Below are positions 33,830 through 42,051 of a stretch of 42,323 nt of DNA, piece by piece. The first letter of the stretch is position 1, and the number at the start of each line of letters is the position of its first letter. The stretch is from Clostridiales bacterium (lineage in GTDB: Bacteria; Bacillota; Clostridia; Christensenellales; DTU072): the NCBI GenBank assembly GCA_012799455.1, contig JAAZLE010000014.1:1-42323 (forward strand), written 5' to 3'. A model generated the notes under the pieces. It saw nothing but the letters and a program-made list of their open reading frames with translations. It was not told the origin of the DNA and did no database searches. Position numbers and translations under genes: made by a program.

Positions 33830-35716
33830 ATGGCTAAACAAAAGACAAAAGAGTTAATTTCCGATCCAATTGAAGCCCAAAGAGTAAAAACATTTAATAG
33901 GAACAAGTGGTTTTTCTCCTTAGGAGGAATAGGCAGAGATATGTCTTACCAATTAGTTTCCGCATTTTTACTCACCTATGTTCAGTTTGGAGTTTCGCTA
34001 GAACTAGCACAATTTACAACACTTAGTCTCATCATAGGTGTGGGTGGCAGAATCTGGGATGCCATTAATGACCCGCTTATGGGTGCAATCATTGATGGCT
34101 CACATCTTAAATGGGGTAAATTTAAACCATGGATATTAATTGGCGCTATCAGTTGTGGCGCTATCATCCTACTCATGTTTAATTTGCGAGTATGGACAGG
34201 ATGGGATTTTGTTATTTTCATGGTTGTTGTATACCTACTATGGGAAACTACGTTTACAATGAATGATATTGGCTATTGGGCAATGCTTCCTTCCCTATCT
34301 TCGAAAGAAAAAGAGCGAAATCAAGTAACAATGCTAACCGTTGTTTTTGCAGGGCTTGGAGCGTTTATCGGTCAAGGATTAGTAATTTTCTTCACGCCAG
34401 GTAATGTTGTAAAAGGATATTCTATCATTTCTGCTGTTATAGTAGCTGCCTTTATCGGCTGTCAGCTATTTACAGTTTTAGGCGTAAAAGAAACTCCTAG
34501 AGAAGAAACTGAAAAAGAAGCTAAAATCTCGCTTCGTAAGATGTTAAAGACCATTAAAAACAACGACCAATTGCTCTGGATGACCCTATCACTTATGCTA
34601 TATAGCACTGGTTCTGGTCTCTTGGTAGCGCTTGCTTATAACTTATATTACTTAGAAGTTGGATATGATAATAAAGCCTTTTACTTTATAATTATTTTTG
34701 GTATTTGTAGCATTGTTGCAAACGCTGTTTATCCTAAACTTGCAGAAAGACTTGGACGTAAAAAACTGCAATTAATTAGCGCATTAGTTGCAATCATTGG
34801 ATATGCTGGACTTGGATTAATTGGATGGTTCCCAAACATCCTGCCCTTCACAATAGTAACCATGAGCTTATTTGGACTACTTGTCTTTTTAGGGCAAACA
34901 CTTTTCTACATGGCAACCATAATTAATATGACTAACTGTGTGGAATACAATGCGTATAAGCAAGGGGAACGAAATGAAGCTGTGGTATCTACACTTAGAC
35001 CTTTTGTTGCTAAATTTTCATCTGCAATGATTTATGGCATTGTGACCCTTGTTTTAGCAGTGTCTGGCGTTTTTGTTTTAAGCCAAAACATCTCTCACAT
35101 GGAATCACAAAAAAGTTTCCTGGCAGGAATGGATACTGCTACCGAACAAACTACATACATACAAAATGTTAATGGATATATAGCGACATACAACGCAAGT
35201 GCTGATAAAGAAGCTGTTGTTACCCAGTTAGAAGCACAAATTGTAAATGATGATATGTCTAAATATCAGGTTAAAGCGGATCAGATTAAAGCTCTTGGGG
35301 ATTGTGTGATTTATAGAACAACAATCATCGATGAAAAAGCAGGAGAACCAGAAAAACTAGGTTTCTTAAAAGACATAACCGCAGAACAACTTAAAACTGA
35401 TGTAGGGAACACAAAATACGTTTACACAATGGAGATATATAAGGAAGGTTCCTTCAATGCAGCTAATGTCAACTTCAAAGATCAAGGCTCTATTGGCATG
35501 CGCCTATGGCTAAGGGTTGCTGTTTGTGGACTGCCTATACTATTAATTGCCCTAGCCCTACTCGTCCAAAACAGAAAGTTCAAAATAGATGAAAAGTATT
35601 ATCAACATATGCTTAAAGTTCTAGAGGATAGAGATCCTGACCTTAGTTACCTAGACATAGAACTACCAAGCGATGATGAAGATGAATACGATTATGATTC
35701 AAGGTACTTTTATTAG
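33830..35716 (+). CDS. GPH-family symporter with large insert before the last helix
   Basis: The 628-aa protein is about 120 residues longer than usual for GPH. The signature GRIWDAINDPLMGAIIDG (about 73-90), followed by KWGKFKPWIL, is intact, as is VEYNAYKQGERNEA (about 371-384). Eleven membrane segments run to about residue 418. Residues 419-555 then form a hydrophilic domain that by topology should lie outside the membrane, before the last helix (about 561-579). The C-terminal tail is strongly acidic (SDDEDEYDYD). ATG 33830 has CGGAGG. It is a single-gene unit with terminator 35744-35777. The insert may bind ligand or wall material; substrate unknown. Confidence 0.86.
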   Translation: MAKQKTKELISDPIEAQRVKTFNRNKWFFSLGGIGRDMSYQLVSAFLLTYVQFGVSLELAQFTTLSLIIGVGGRIWDAINDPLMGAIIDGSHLKWGKFKPWILIGAISCGAIILLMFNLRVWTGWDFVIFMVVVYLLWETTFTMNDIGYWAMLPSLSSKEKERNQVTMLTVVFAGLGAFIGQGLVIFFTPGNVVKGYSIISAVIVAAFIGCQLFTVLGVKETPREETEKEAKISLRKMLKTIKNNDQLLWMTLSLMLYSTGSGLLVALAYNLYYLEVGYDNKAFYFIIIFGICSIVANAVYPKLAERLGRKKLQLISALVAIIGYAGLGLIGWFPNILPFTIVTMSLFGLLVFLGQTLFYMATIINMTNCVEYNAYKQGERNEAVVSTLRPFVAKFSSAMIYGIVTLVLAVSGVFVLSQNISHMESQKSFLAGMDTATEQTTYIQNVNGYIATYNASADKEAVVTQLEAQIVNDDMSKYQVKADQIKALGDCVIYRTTIIDEKAGEPEKLGFLKDITAEQLKTDVGNTKYVYTMEIYKEGSFNAANVNFKDQGSIGMRLWLRVAVCGLPILLIALALLVQNRKFKIDEKYYQHMLKVLEDRDPDLSYLDIELPSDDEDEYDYDSRYFY

Positions 35717-35743
35717 CCTGTAGTATTTAAATTAAAAGACGTT

Positions 35744-35777
35744 GAGAAGCAGGTGCAAAAACCTGCTTCTCTTTTTT
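35744..35777 (+). terminator. Rho-independent terminator after GPH symporter
   Basis: GAGAAGCAGGT (35744-35754) pairs with ACCTGCTTCTC (35761-35771) and is followed by six T. Confidence 0.94.
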
Positions 35778-35826
35778 ACCCCTTGCCCATACTAAAAAAC
35801 CATCTCTCCTAAACCATATAGAATTA

Positions 35827-35854
35827 TTGACATATGCCAGAAATAGTGTATAAT
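35827..35854 (+). promoter_or_regulatory. Promoter of the DUF5320/DUF134/NifX/MinD cluster
   Basis: -35 TTGACA (35827-35832), 16-nt spacer, -10 TATAAT (35849-35854). The -35 overlaps the first operator-like repeat. Confidence 0.8.
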
Positions 35855-35880
35855 GGAATTAATGGCATATGCCAGAAATA
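35831..35880 (+). repeat. Direct operator-like repeats in the cluster promoter
   Basis: CATATGCCAGAAATA occurs at 35831-35845 and 35866-35880, 35 nt apart. The second sits in a perfect palindrome TGGCATATGCCA (35863-35874) and the first in an imperfect version. One overlaps the -35 box; the other lies just after the expected transcription start. This is a classic repression geometry. The DUF134 protein encoded in the operon is the natural candidate regulator. Confidence 0.75.
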
Positions 35881-35901
35881 ATGTAAAAGGAGGTATTTAT
35901 T

Positions 35902-36165
35902 ATGCCAAGAATGGATGGAACTGGCCCAATGGGCACTGGTAAAATGATGGGAAGAGGCCTTGGTCCCTGCAATAATGGCGAGGCGTTTGTAGGAAGAGGC
36001 GTAAACTGCCGTAGCGGTAGAAGACGCTGCTTAGGACAAGGACTAGGCAGAGGACTTGCTTTAAACAGAAGTTCTAATAAAACTCAAAAAGATTTACTAC
36101 AGGACGAAAAGAACTTGTTACAAAACCGCATAAACGTAATTGATAAACAATTAAAAGATCTATAA
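35902..36165 (+). CDS. DUF5320 protein
   Basis: The 87-aa protein begins MPRMDGTGPMGTGKMMGRGL, the glycine/methionine-rich signature of DUF5320. A middle part rich in Cys, Arg and Gly (CRSGRRRC) and a C-terminal helix follow. Function is not known. DUF5320 genes are often found next to NifX-like proteins and MinD ATPases with ferredoxin inserts, as here, suggesting a part in assembly or handling of a metal cluster. ATG 35902 has AAAGGAGGT. It is the first gene after the operator-bearing promoter. Confidence 0.88.
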   Translation: MPRMDGTGPMGTGKMMGRGLGPCNNGEAFVGRGVNCRSGRRRCLGQGLGRGLALNRSSNKTQKDLLQDEKNLLQNRINVIDKQLKDL

Positions 36166-36185
36166 AAAGTTAGGAGTTAGTTTGT

Positions 36186-36557
36186 ATGGCTAGACCAATG
36201 AAAAGAAGAAGGATCTGTGGCCTTCCTGTAAACAAAAGATTCGGGCCTCTCGATGCTGGTTTTAATACTGATAACTGCATAAATATGCAACTTGATGAGT
36301 ATGAAACTATACGCCTTATTGATTTAGAGGGACTTAACCAAGAAGAATGTGCAAAACAAATGAGTGTTGCACGCAGTACCGTACAGGCTATATACATTTC
36401 TGCACGTAAAAAACTAGCCGAATCTTTAGTAAACGGTAATGTTTTGTTAATTGAAGGCGGTGAATATCGCCTATGTGATGGAACCGGCGAAGGTGCTAAC
36501 TGCGGGCGCGGTGGTTGCCATAGACAAGGCGGAGGAAGGCATAGAAACTGGCAATAA
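36186..36557 (+). CDS. DUF134 helix-turn-helix protein, probable regulator
   Basis: The 123-aa protein starts ARPMKRRRICGLP, the DUF134 signature. A sigma-70 region-4-like helix-turn-helix follows (about 36-80), with the segment NQEECAKQMSVARSTVQAI. The C-terminal tail is rich in Cys, His and Gly (LCDGTGEGANCGRGGCH) and might sense metal or redox state. Family members are predicted DNA-binding proteins. Its place as second gene of the cluster, behind a promoter with paired palindromes, points to autoregulation. GGAG lies 9 nt before the ATG. Confidence 0.88.
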   Translation: MARPMKRRRICGLPVNKRFGPLDAGFNTDNCINMQLDEYETIRLIDLEGLNQEECAKQMSVARSTVQAIYISARKKLAESLVNGNVLLIEGGEYRLCDGTGEGANCGRGGCHRQGGGRHRNWQ

Positions 36558-36661
36558 TTTCTACTGCCCTATTTATACTAATACGAATAAAAACATAAAA
36601 AATATTACTAACCATATCTACTGGTTAAATTCAAACGACATTATTAATAGGAGGAAATATT

Positions 36662-37027
36662 ATGAAAATAGCAATTCCAGTCATTAACAAAGATTTAAAT
36701 TCAAATATAGATGCATCTTTTGGACGCACTAATTACTTTTTGTTTTATAACACAGAAACAAAAGAAAGTGTTTTCGTTGAAAATACTGCAAAAGATAGTA
36801 CTGGCGGTGCGGGTATAAAAGCTGCCCAAACTATAGTAGATAACGGCGCTGACACGATAATCGCTACACGATTAGGTCAAAATGCTGCTTATGTTTTACA
36901 AAATGCAAAGATTAAAATCTACAAAGCTATCAATGGTTCCGTCAATGATAATATTGATGCACTTGAAAAAGACAAGCTTGATACTCTAGATAATTTTCAC
37001 AAAGGATTTCACGGTAGAGGAAAATAA
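36662..37027 (+). CDS. NifX/NifB-C-like dinitrogenase Fe-Mo cofactor family protein (ORP-like)
   Basis: The 121-aa protein of the NifX/NafY/NifB C-terminal family has the RNase H-like fold that carries Mo/Fe-S clusters. Typical parts are MKIAIPVINKDLNSNIDASFGR, quoted only to its first 22 residues in two blocks (MKIAIPVINKD, LNSNIDASFGR), then DNGADTIIATRLGQNAAYVL (about 60-79). The Desulfovibrio orange protein (ORP), which holds a Mo-Cu-sulfide cluster, belongs to this family and sits beside the same kind of MinD ATPases. No nif genes are present, so nitrogen fixation is not implied. AGGAGG precedes the ATG; the ATPase gene starts 6 nt after the stop. Confidence 0.88.
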   Translation: MKIAIPVINKDLNSNIDASFGRTNYFLFYNTETKESVFVENTAKDSTGGAGIKAAQTIVDNGADTIIATRLGQNAAYVLQNAKIKIYKAINGSVNDNIDALEKDKLDTLDNFHKGFHGRGK

Positions 37028-37033
37028 GCACAT

Positions 37034-37894
37034 ATGAAAATTGCCGTTTTAAGTGGTAAAGGAGGCACAGGGAAAACTCTTGTATCAGTAAACTTAGCGT
37101 CTGTAGCTAGGTCCGCTACTTACATAGATTGTGATGTAGAAGAGCCTAATGGCCATTTGTTTTTTAAGCCTACTATACTGTCTGAAGAGAATGTTTTTGT
37201 AAAGATTCCAAAACTTGATCCCAGTCTATGCACTGGGTGTCGAAAATGCATTGATTTTTGCAAATTTAATGCCCTTGCATACGTCAATAACAAACCACTA
37301 GTTTTTGACGAGGTTTGTCATTCTTGTGGAGGGTGTGTGTTGGTTTGCCCAGAACAAGCCTTTAGCGAAACCGACAAGCTTATTGGTAAAGTAAAGATAG
37401 GCAAGTCCAAAAAAGTAGATGTTTATACTGGAATATTAAACATCGGAGAAGCTACGGGGATTCCTATCATCAACAATTTATTAGCGAATAAAGAAACAAC
37501 TATAGAAAAACCAGTTGTTATTGACTGTCCACCAGGTAGTGCATGCATTGTTATGGAAAGCATCAAAGATGCTGATTATTGCGTTCTGGTTGCCGAGCCT
37601 ACATTGTTTGGTGTACATAACCTAAATATGGTATATGAACTCGTTACATTATTTAAAAAACCATTTGGTGTGGTATTAAATAAGTGCTTAGATGACGAAA
37701 ATCCCTCTAAACTATTTTGCCTAGAAAAAAACATTAAGATTTTAGCCGAAATACCTTTCGACCCTGAACTTGGAAAACTAAACTCCGAAGCGAAAATTGT
37801 GGCTGAGAAAAGCAATAAGTATCATGACCTTTTCTCTTCTTTACTAAATACAATTACAAAAGAGGTGTTATATGAAACAACTACTAATTCTTAG
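37034..37894 (+). CDS. MinD/Mrp-type ATPase with inserted ferredoxin domain (copy A)
   Basis: The 286-aa P-loop ATPase of the MinD/Mrp/NBP35 group has the deviant Walker A GKGGTGKT (residues 8-15) and a two-cluster ferredoxin insert. Cys66/69/72/76 and Cys95/98/101/105 should bind two 4Fe-4S centres. VIDCPPGSAC (about 158-167) is the Walker B/switch II region. Such proteins occur in pairs beside NifX-like proteins and are thought to load or remodel a metal cluster using ATP and electrons. It overlaps the next gene by 23 nt, which indicates tight coupling and a probable heterodimer. Confidence 0.92.
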   Translation: MKIAVLSGKGGTGKTLVSVNLASVARSATYIDCDVEEPNGHLFFKPTILSEENVFVKIPKLDPSLCTGCRKCIDFCKFNALAYVNNKPLVFDEVCHSCGGCVLVCPEQAFSETDKLIGKVKIGKSKKVDVYTGILNIGEATGIPIINNLLANKETTIEKPVVIDCPPGSACIVMESIKDADYCVLVAEPTLFGVHNLNMVYELVTLFKKPFGVVLNKCLDDENPSKLFCLEKNIKILAEIPFDPELGKLNSEAKIVAEKSNKYHDLFSSLLNTITKEVLYETTTNS

Positions 37895-38735
37895 TGGAAA
37901 AGGAGGTACAGGCAAAACCACAATAGCAAGCGCATTCATCAAGCTTGGGACTGTAAAAACCTATGCTGACTGCGACGTCGATGCCCCTAACTTACACCTT
38001 ATAACCAAATGGGAAACATCTCCGCAAAAAGAAGATTACTACGGGCTTGATAAAGCATATATTAACGAAGATTTATGTATTAAGTGTAATCAATGTGTTT
38101 TAAACTGTCGTTTTAACGCTATTGAAACTAACGAATCTTACAAAGTAAATCCTTTTTCTTGTGAAGGATGTAGCGTTTGTGAGCATGTTTGCCCTACTGG
38201 AGCTATAACCATGGTTCCTTCTGTAGATGGGGAAATGACGCTTTACTCTCGTGATGACGAAGTTTTCTCGACCGCTGAGCTTAATATGGGAAGTGGAACG
38301 TCTGGGCTACTCGTTACAGAAGTAAAAAAGAGAATGCACTCAGCTTCAAAAGACGTGGATTTAGCAATTATAGACGGGTCTCCTGGTATTGGCTGCCCTG
38401 TCATTGCTTCTTTAAATGGTGTCGATATGGTTTTAATTGTTGCAGAACCTTCGATTTCCGGAATTAACGATATGGAGAGAATTATTCTAACTGCCAGGCA
38501 TTTTGATATCAAGGTAGCAGTATGTATTAATAAGTATGATATTAATCTTGAAAAATCTCAGAAAATCGAAACCTTTTGCAAAAACGAAAACTTGCCGTTT
38601 GTAGGCAAAATACCATATGACTCAAGCGCAGTAAAGGCTATAAATAATGGACAAACAATTGTAGACATTGATTGTATATCCGGAAGCGCCGTTAAGACAG
38701 TTTATGAAAAAACCATAAATTTATTATTAAACTAA
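37872..38735 (+). CDS. MinD/Mrp-type ATPase with inserted ferredoxin domain (copy B)
   Basis: The 287-aa paralogue of the preceding protein has Walker A GKGGTGKT (9-16), Fe-S ligands Cys69/72/75/79 and Cys97/100/103/107, and IIDGSPGIGC (about 164-173) as Walker B/switch region. Start 37872 (MKQLLILSGKGG) is supported by GAGGTG upstream although it lies inside copy A; the two C- and N-termini are encoded in overlapping frames. Conserved layout and moderate sequence divergence suggest an ancient duplication giving two subunits of one complex. A terminator follows, so the cluster 35902-38735 is one operon. Confidence 0.92.
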   Translation: MKQLLILSGKGGTGKTTIASAFIKLGTVKTYADCDVDAPNLHLITKWETSPQKEDYYGLDKAYINEDLCIKCNQCVLNCRFNAIETNESYKVNPFSCEGCSVCEHVCPTGAITMVPSVDGEMTLYSRDDEVFSTAELNMGSGTSGLLVTEVKKRMHSASKDVDLAIIDGSPGIGCPVIASLNGVDMVLIVAEPSISGINDMERIILTARHFDIKVAVCINKYDINLEKSQKIETFCKNENLPFVGKIPYDSSAVKAINNGQTIVDIDCISGSAVKTVYEKTINLLLN

Positions 38736-38740
38736 AAAAA

Positions 38741-38772
38741 GCAATTACCCATTAATGGAGTAGTTGCTTTTT
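38741..38772 (+). terminator. Terminator of the ORP-like operon
   Basis: GCAATTAC (38741-38748) pairs with GTAGTTGC (38760-38767), extended by A/T pairs, followed by TTTTTC. It lies between convergent units. Confidence 0.85.
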
Positions 38773-38816
38773 CTTCTTAATTATTCTCTACTATTAAAAT
38801 AATTTTTATTCTCACT

Positions 38817-40369
38817 TTACCCGAACGTACTTATTTTCTTTTGCATATTCTCGCTTAGTCCCTGTATTTCAAACTCAACAGCACCGCTTGTATGGGCATG
38901 TCTACATTTAGCTATTCTATCACTTGCTGTTGCATCAAGTTCTTTAGCTTCTGATAAGTCTATAGTAATTTGTTTTATATGTGGCATTACTGATGAGGGT
39001 GAAATATATTTAATTAACTTATCAATATTAAACACATATAAAGGCCCAGACACTTTAACAACCATTTTATCATGATCTACTTCTTTATTAACATTTAACT
39101 TTAATTTGTAATTAGGTATATTCAATAAAGCAACTACAACCATTCCTCCTAAAACTCCCCAAACTAAATCTTTGTATATAGTGAGAGCGCATGTGGCTAG
39201 TAATATAATTGCTTCCTTATACGAATACTTAAGTACTTTGAAAAACAAAGGAAAATTACACATTCTTATTGCAACAGAAATTAAAATGGCTGCAAATACA
39301 GTTAGTGGAATAAACTTTATAACGTCCATTAAGGTTAAATATAGGATTAAAATAAATAGAGCGTGTATCATGCCAGAGATGGATGATTTTGCGCCCGCGT
39401 TAATATTGGCAGAAGTTCTTGCAAGTGCGGCTGTTGCAGGTAGCCCACCAAGACATACTGACGCAATATTTGCAACACCTTGCCCCAATAGTTCTTGATT
39501 AGGATTATGCTTAGTCCTTGTCATACTATCAGCAACTGTTGCAGATAGTAGGCTCTCCATTGCGCCCAGCATAGCTATAACCAAAGAGGGAACAATTAGC
39601 TTACCAAAATTAAGCTCTCCAAATCCGGCAAATATATAGGATAAAACTCTGCTTTGATTGTACCGTATTTGCTGCCAATAGTTTGAACAATTTCTTGATT
39701 ACCAGTTGTCTTTTCTATAATTAGGTTTATCCCTGTACAAACTATTATTGCTATTATCGCAGCTGGAATTTTTCTATTTATCTTGTTTAAAACTAATATT
39801 ATAATTAGAGCAAAAATCCCAATTAAAAAAGTTACATAATTAAACTCGCGGATGTTTTGACCGTATGATATTAGTTTGGGGATAAGTTCAGCCCCACTAG
39901 CAGAATCTAAACCAAACAAGTCTTTTAACTGCCCTACAAATATCGTTATTCCTACGCAGGTTGTAAACCCTACAACTATAGAATGAGGAATATAGTTTAT
40001 TATCTTTCCTGTTCTTGTAATGCCTAGAATTATCATCCATATGCCTGCAAAAATTGTAGCAACTTGTAATCCTAATAAACCAATAGCGGGGTCTGATAAA
40101 TAACCAAAAACAATTGCCACAAAAACTGGTGTCGGACCACCAATTTGGAATCTACCACCACCTAAAAAAGAAATCAGGAATCCAGCTACAATTGCTGTGA
40201 TTATACCTATTTGCACGCCATTAGTAGATATGTGTTCTGGCATGCTTTGTATACCTACAGCAATAGACAAAGGTAGTGCTATAATGGCTACCAAAAGTCC
40301 AGCCATTATATCATTACCAATGTATTTTTTCTTATAGTCTTTGAAGAAAATAAAAAGATCTGGTTTCAT
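38817..40369 (-). pseudogene. SulP-family anion permease with STAS domain, split by a frameshift
   Basis: Two adjacent minus-strand frames together make one SulP transporter (sulfate or other anions). The N-terminal part (from ATG 40369, stop 39596) has GRFQIGGPTPVFVAIVFG, the family motif. The C-terminal part (to stop 38817) continues with MLGAMESLLSATVADSMT, GQGVANIASVCLGGLPATAA and a STAS domain. The frames differ by one base. The C-frame remains open upstream through FAGFGELNFGKLIVPSLV, so the change lies around 39596-39650. A lost T in the run at 39643-39646 would restore a continuous protein of about 515 aa. Otherwise intact, so a recent mutation, a sequencing error or recoding are all possible. 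It follows leuB by 90 nt. Confidence 0.85.
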
Positions 40370-40374
40370 GAAAT

Positions 40375-40391
40375 CCCCACCCCCACCCACC
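40375..40391 (-). promoter_or_regulatory. G-tract at the SulP ribosome-binding site, possible G-quadruplex
   Basis: On the minus strand GGTGGGTGGGGGTGGGG (17 nt), four G-runs separated by single T, ends 5 nt before ATG 40369. It must provide the SD contact (GGTGG/GGGG). A two-layer quadruplex is possible with all four runs. Exceptional in this AT-rich sequence. Confidence 0.8.
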
Positions 40392-40459
40392 TTACGGTTG
40401 AATCTATAACATTTATATTAAATACTAAATCACAAAAGAAATAAAGCGGAATAATTGTA

Positions 40460-41536
40460 TTATTTTATCTCATTACAGATTAATTCGGCCATTTTCTTAC
40501 ATCCCACAGGCTCTGTATCGTTGTCTAAAATATCTCTAGTTCTATGCCCTTTTTTGAGAACTATATCAACAGCCTTCTCTATTGCTTCTGCTTCTTTTAT
40601 TAACCCAAATGAATCCCTTAACATCATTGCAAGAGATAGTATCGTTGCAATTGGATTTGCTATGTCTTTTCCAGCGATATCAGGTGCTGAGCCATGTATA
40701 GGTTCATACATTCCTCTGCCACTTTCTCCTAGTGAAGATGAAGGCATTAAGCCAATAGAACCAACTATTTGAGCTGCTTCATCAGAAATAATATCACCAA
40801 ACATATTGTTAGCTATTATCACATCAAATTGCCTTGGGTTTTTAACAAGCTGCATTGCCATATTATCAACTAGCACATCAACCACTGTAACTTCTGGATA
40901 TTCTTTTGCAACCCTATGAATAACCTCCCTCCAAAGCCTGGAGCTTTCAAGCACATTTGCCTTGTCGACATTAGCAACTTTTTTGCTTCTATTCATAGCC
41001 ATTTTAAATGCAACATGAGCTATCCTTTCTACTTCCATCACACTATACATTTCTGTATCATATGCAACTTGCCCATTAGGTCCACCATCTCTTCTTCCTC
41101 TTTCGCCAAAATATATCCCACCTGTTAGCTCACGCACAATAACCATATCAATACCCTTATCGGTTATTTCTTTTTTGAGCGGGCTTGCATTTTTGAATTC
41201 TGAATATAGCTTTGCAGGCCTTATATTCGCAAACAAACCAAGCTCTTTTCTAAGAGCAAGAAGTGCTCTTTCGGGTCTAATATTACCAGGTAAAGTATCC
41301 CATTTAGGACCTCCTACAGCTCCGAGCAGTACGCTATCTGAGTCTAAGCAAGTTTTTAACGCCTCATCTGTTAATGGGATTCCATACTTATCTATGCTTA
41401 TCCCACCCGCATCTACAAAATCATAACTAAATGTATGAGAATATACTTCTCCAATCTTATCTAAAACCTTTAACGCCCCTGTAACTATCTCAGGACCTAT
41501 ACCATCACCTTTAATAACTGCTAATTTAATATTCAT
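40460..41536 (-). CDS. leuB: 3-isopropylmalate dehydrogenase
   Basis: The 358-aa NAD-dependent beta-decarboxylating dehydrogenase converts 3-isopropylmalate to 2-oxoisocaproate. Signature segments are [14 protein letters not shown] at the start, [14 protein letters not shown] (about 134-147), the catalytic Lys/Asp regions [14 protein letters not shown] and [17 protein letters not shown] (about 244-260), and [18 protein letters not shown] (about 277-294, NAD specificity). Full length. It follows leuD by 15 nt with an AGAGGAAA site. It belongs to the leuC-leuD-leuB operon entering from the right edge; SulP may be read from the same transcript. Confidence 0.96.
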   Translation of the reverse strand: MNIKLAVIKGDGIGPEIVTGALKVLDKIGEVYSHTFSYDFVDAGGISIDKYGIPLTDEALKTCLDSDSVLLGAVGGPKWDTLPGNIRPERALLALRKELGLFANIRPAKLYSEFKNASPLKKEITDKGIDMVIVRELTGGIYFGERGRRDGGPNGQVAYDTEMYSVMEVERIAHVAFKMAMNRSKKVANVDKANVLESSRLWREVIHRVAKEYPEVTVVDVLVDNMAMQLVKNPRQFDVIIANNMFGDIISDEAAQIVGSIGLMPSSSLGESGRGMYEPIHGSAPDIAGKDIANPIATILSLAMMLRDSFGLIKEAEAIEKAVDIVLKKGHRTRDILDNDTEPVGCKKMAELICNEIK

Positions 41537-41551
41537 TTTATTTCCTCTTCT

Positions 41552-42028
41552 TTAGTTGTTCTTCATTGATGGAAGCAATCCACCTTTTCCAATAATATTT
41601 TTTAGAAACTCTGGGAATGGAGGGAATGTTCCTTCTACACCAGTTGTTAAGTTTTTAATGACACCAGTATCAAAGTTAACTTCTACCATATCTCCTTCAT
41701 TAATGTCTCCATCATATTCCACAATAGCTAGCCCTGTGTTAATTGAGTTTCTATAAAATATGCGTGCAAAACTTTTTGCTATTACACAAGCAATGCCACT
41801 TTCCTTAATTGCTATTGGAGCATGCTCTCTAGAAGAACCACAACCGAAGTTGTAACCTCCTACCATGATATCGCCTTTTTGAACCCTTTTGACAAAGGTC
41901 TTATCTATATCTTCCATACAATGGCTTGCCAGTTCTTTAGGGTCAGATGTATTTAGATATCTTGCTGGTATTATTACATCCGTATCTACGTTATCACCAT
42001 ATTTAATAACTTTTCCTGTAATTTTCAT
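41552..42028 (-). CDS. leuD: 3-isopropylmalate dehydratase small subunit
   Basis: The 158-aa swivel subunit is of the short (archaeal/clostridial HacB-like) type. [15 protein letters not shown] (about 11-25) and [17 protein letters not shown] (about 56-72) are diagnostic, the latter forming part of the substrate pocket. It pairs with LeuC to isomerise 2- to 3-isopropylmalate. AAAGGAG precedes the ATG; leuC ends 23 nt upstream and leuB begins 15 nt downstream. Confidence 0.96.
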   Translation of the reverse strand: MKITGKVIKYGDNVDTDVIIPARYLNTSDPKELASHCMEDIDKTFVKRVQKGDIMVGGYNFGCGSSREHAPIAIKESGIACVIAKSFARIFYRNSINTGLAIVEYDGDINEGDMVEVNFDTGVIKNLTTGVEGTFPPFPEFLKNIIGKGGLLPSMKNN

Positions 42029-42051
42029 ATCTATCTCCTTTAATCAATATT

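Noticed and set aside
36451-36687. 78-codon plus-strand frame overlapping the DUF134 gene
   Set aside because: It is out of frame with both neighbours and its composition reflects the Cys/Gly-rich DUF134 tail.
36662-37027. Nitrogen fixation gene
   Set aside because: NifX-fold proteins of this size are widespread without nitrogenase, and no nif gene is present.
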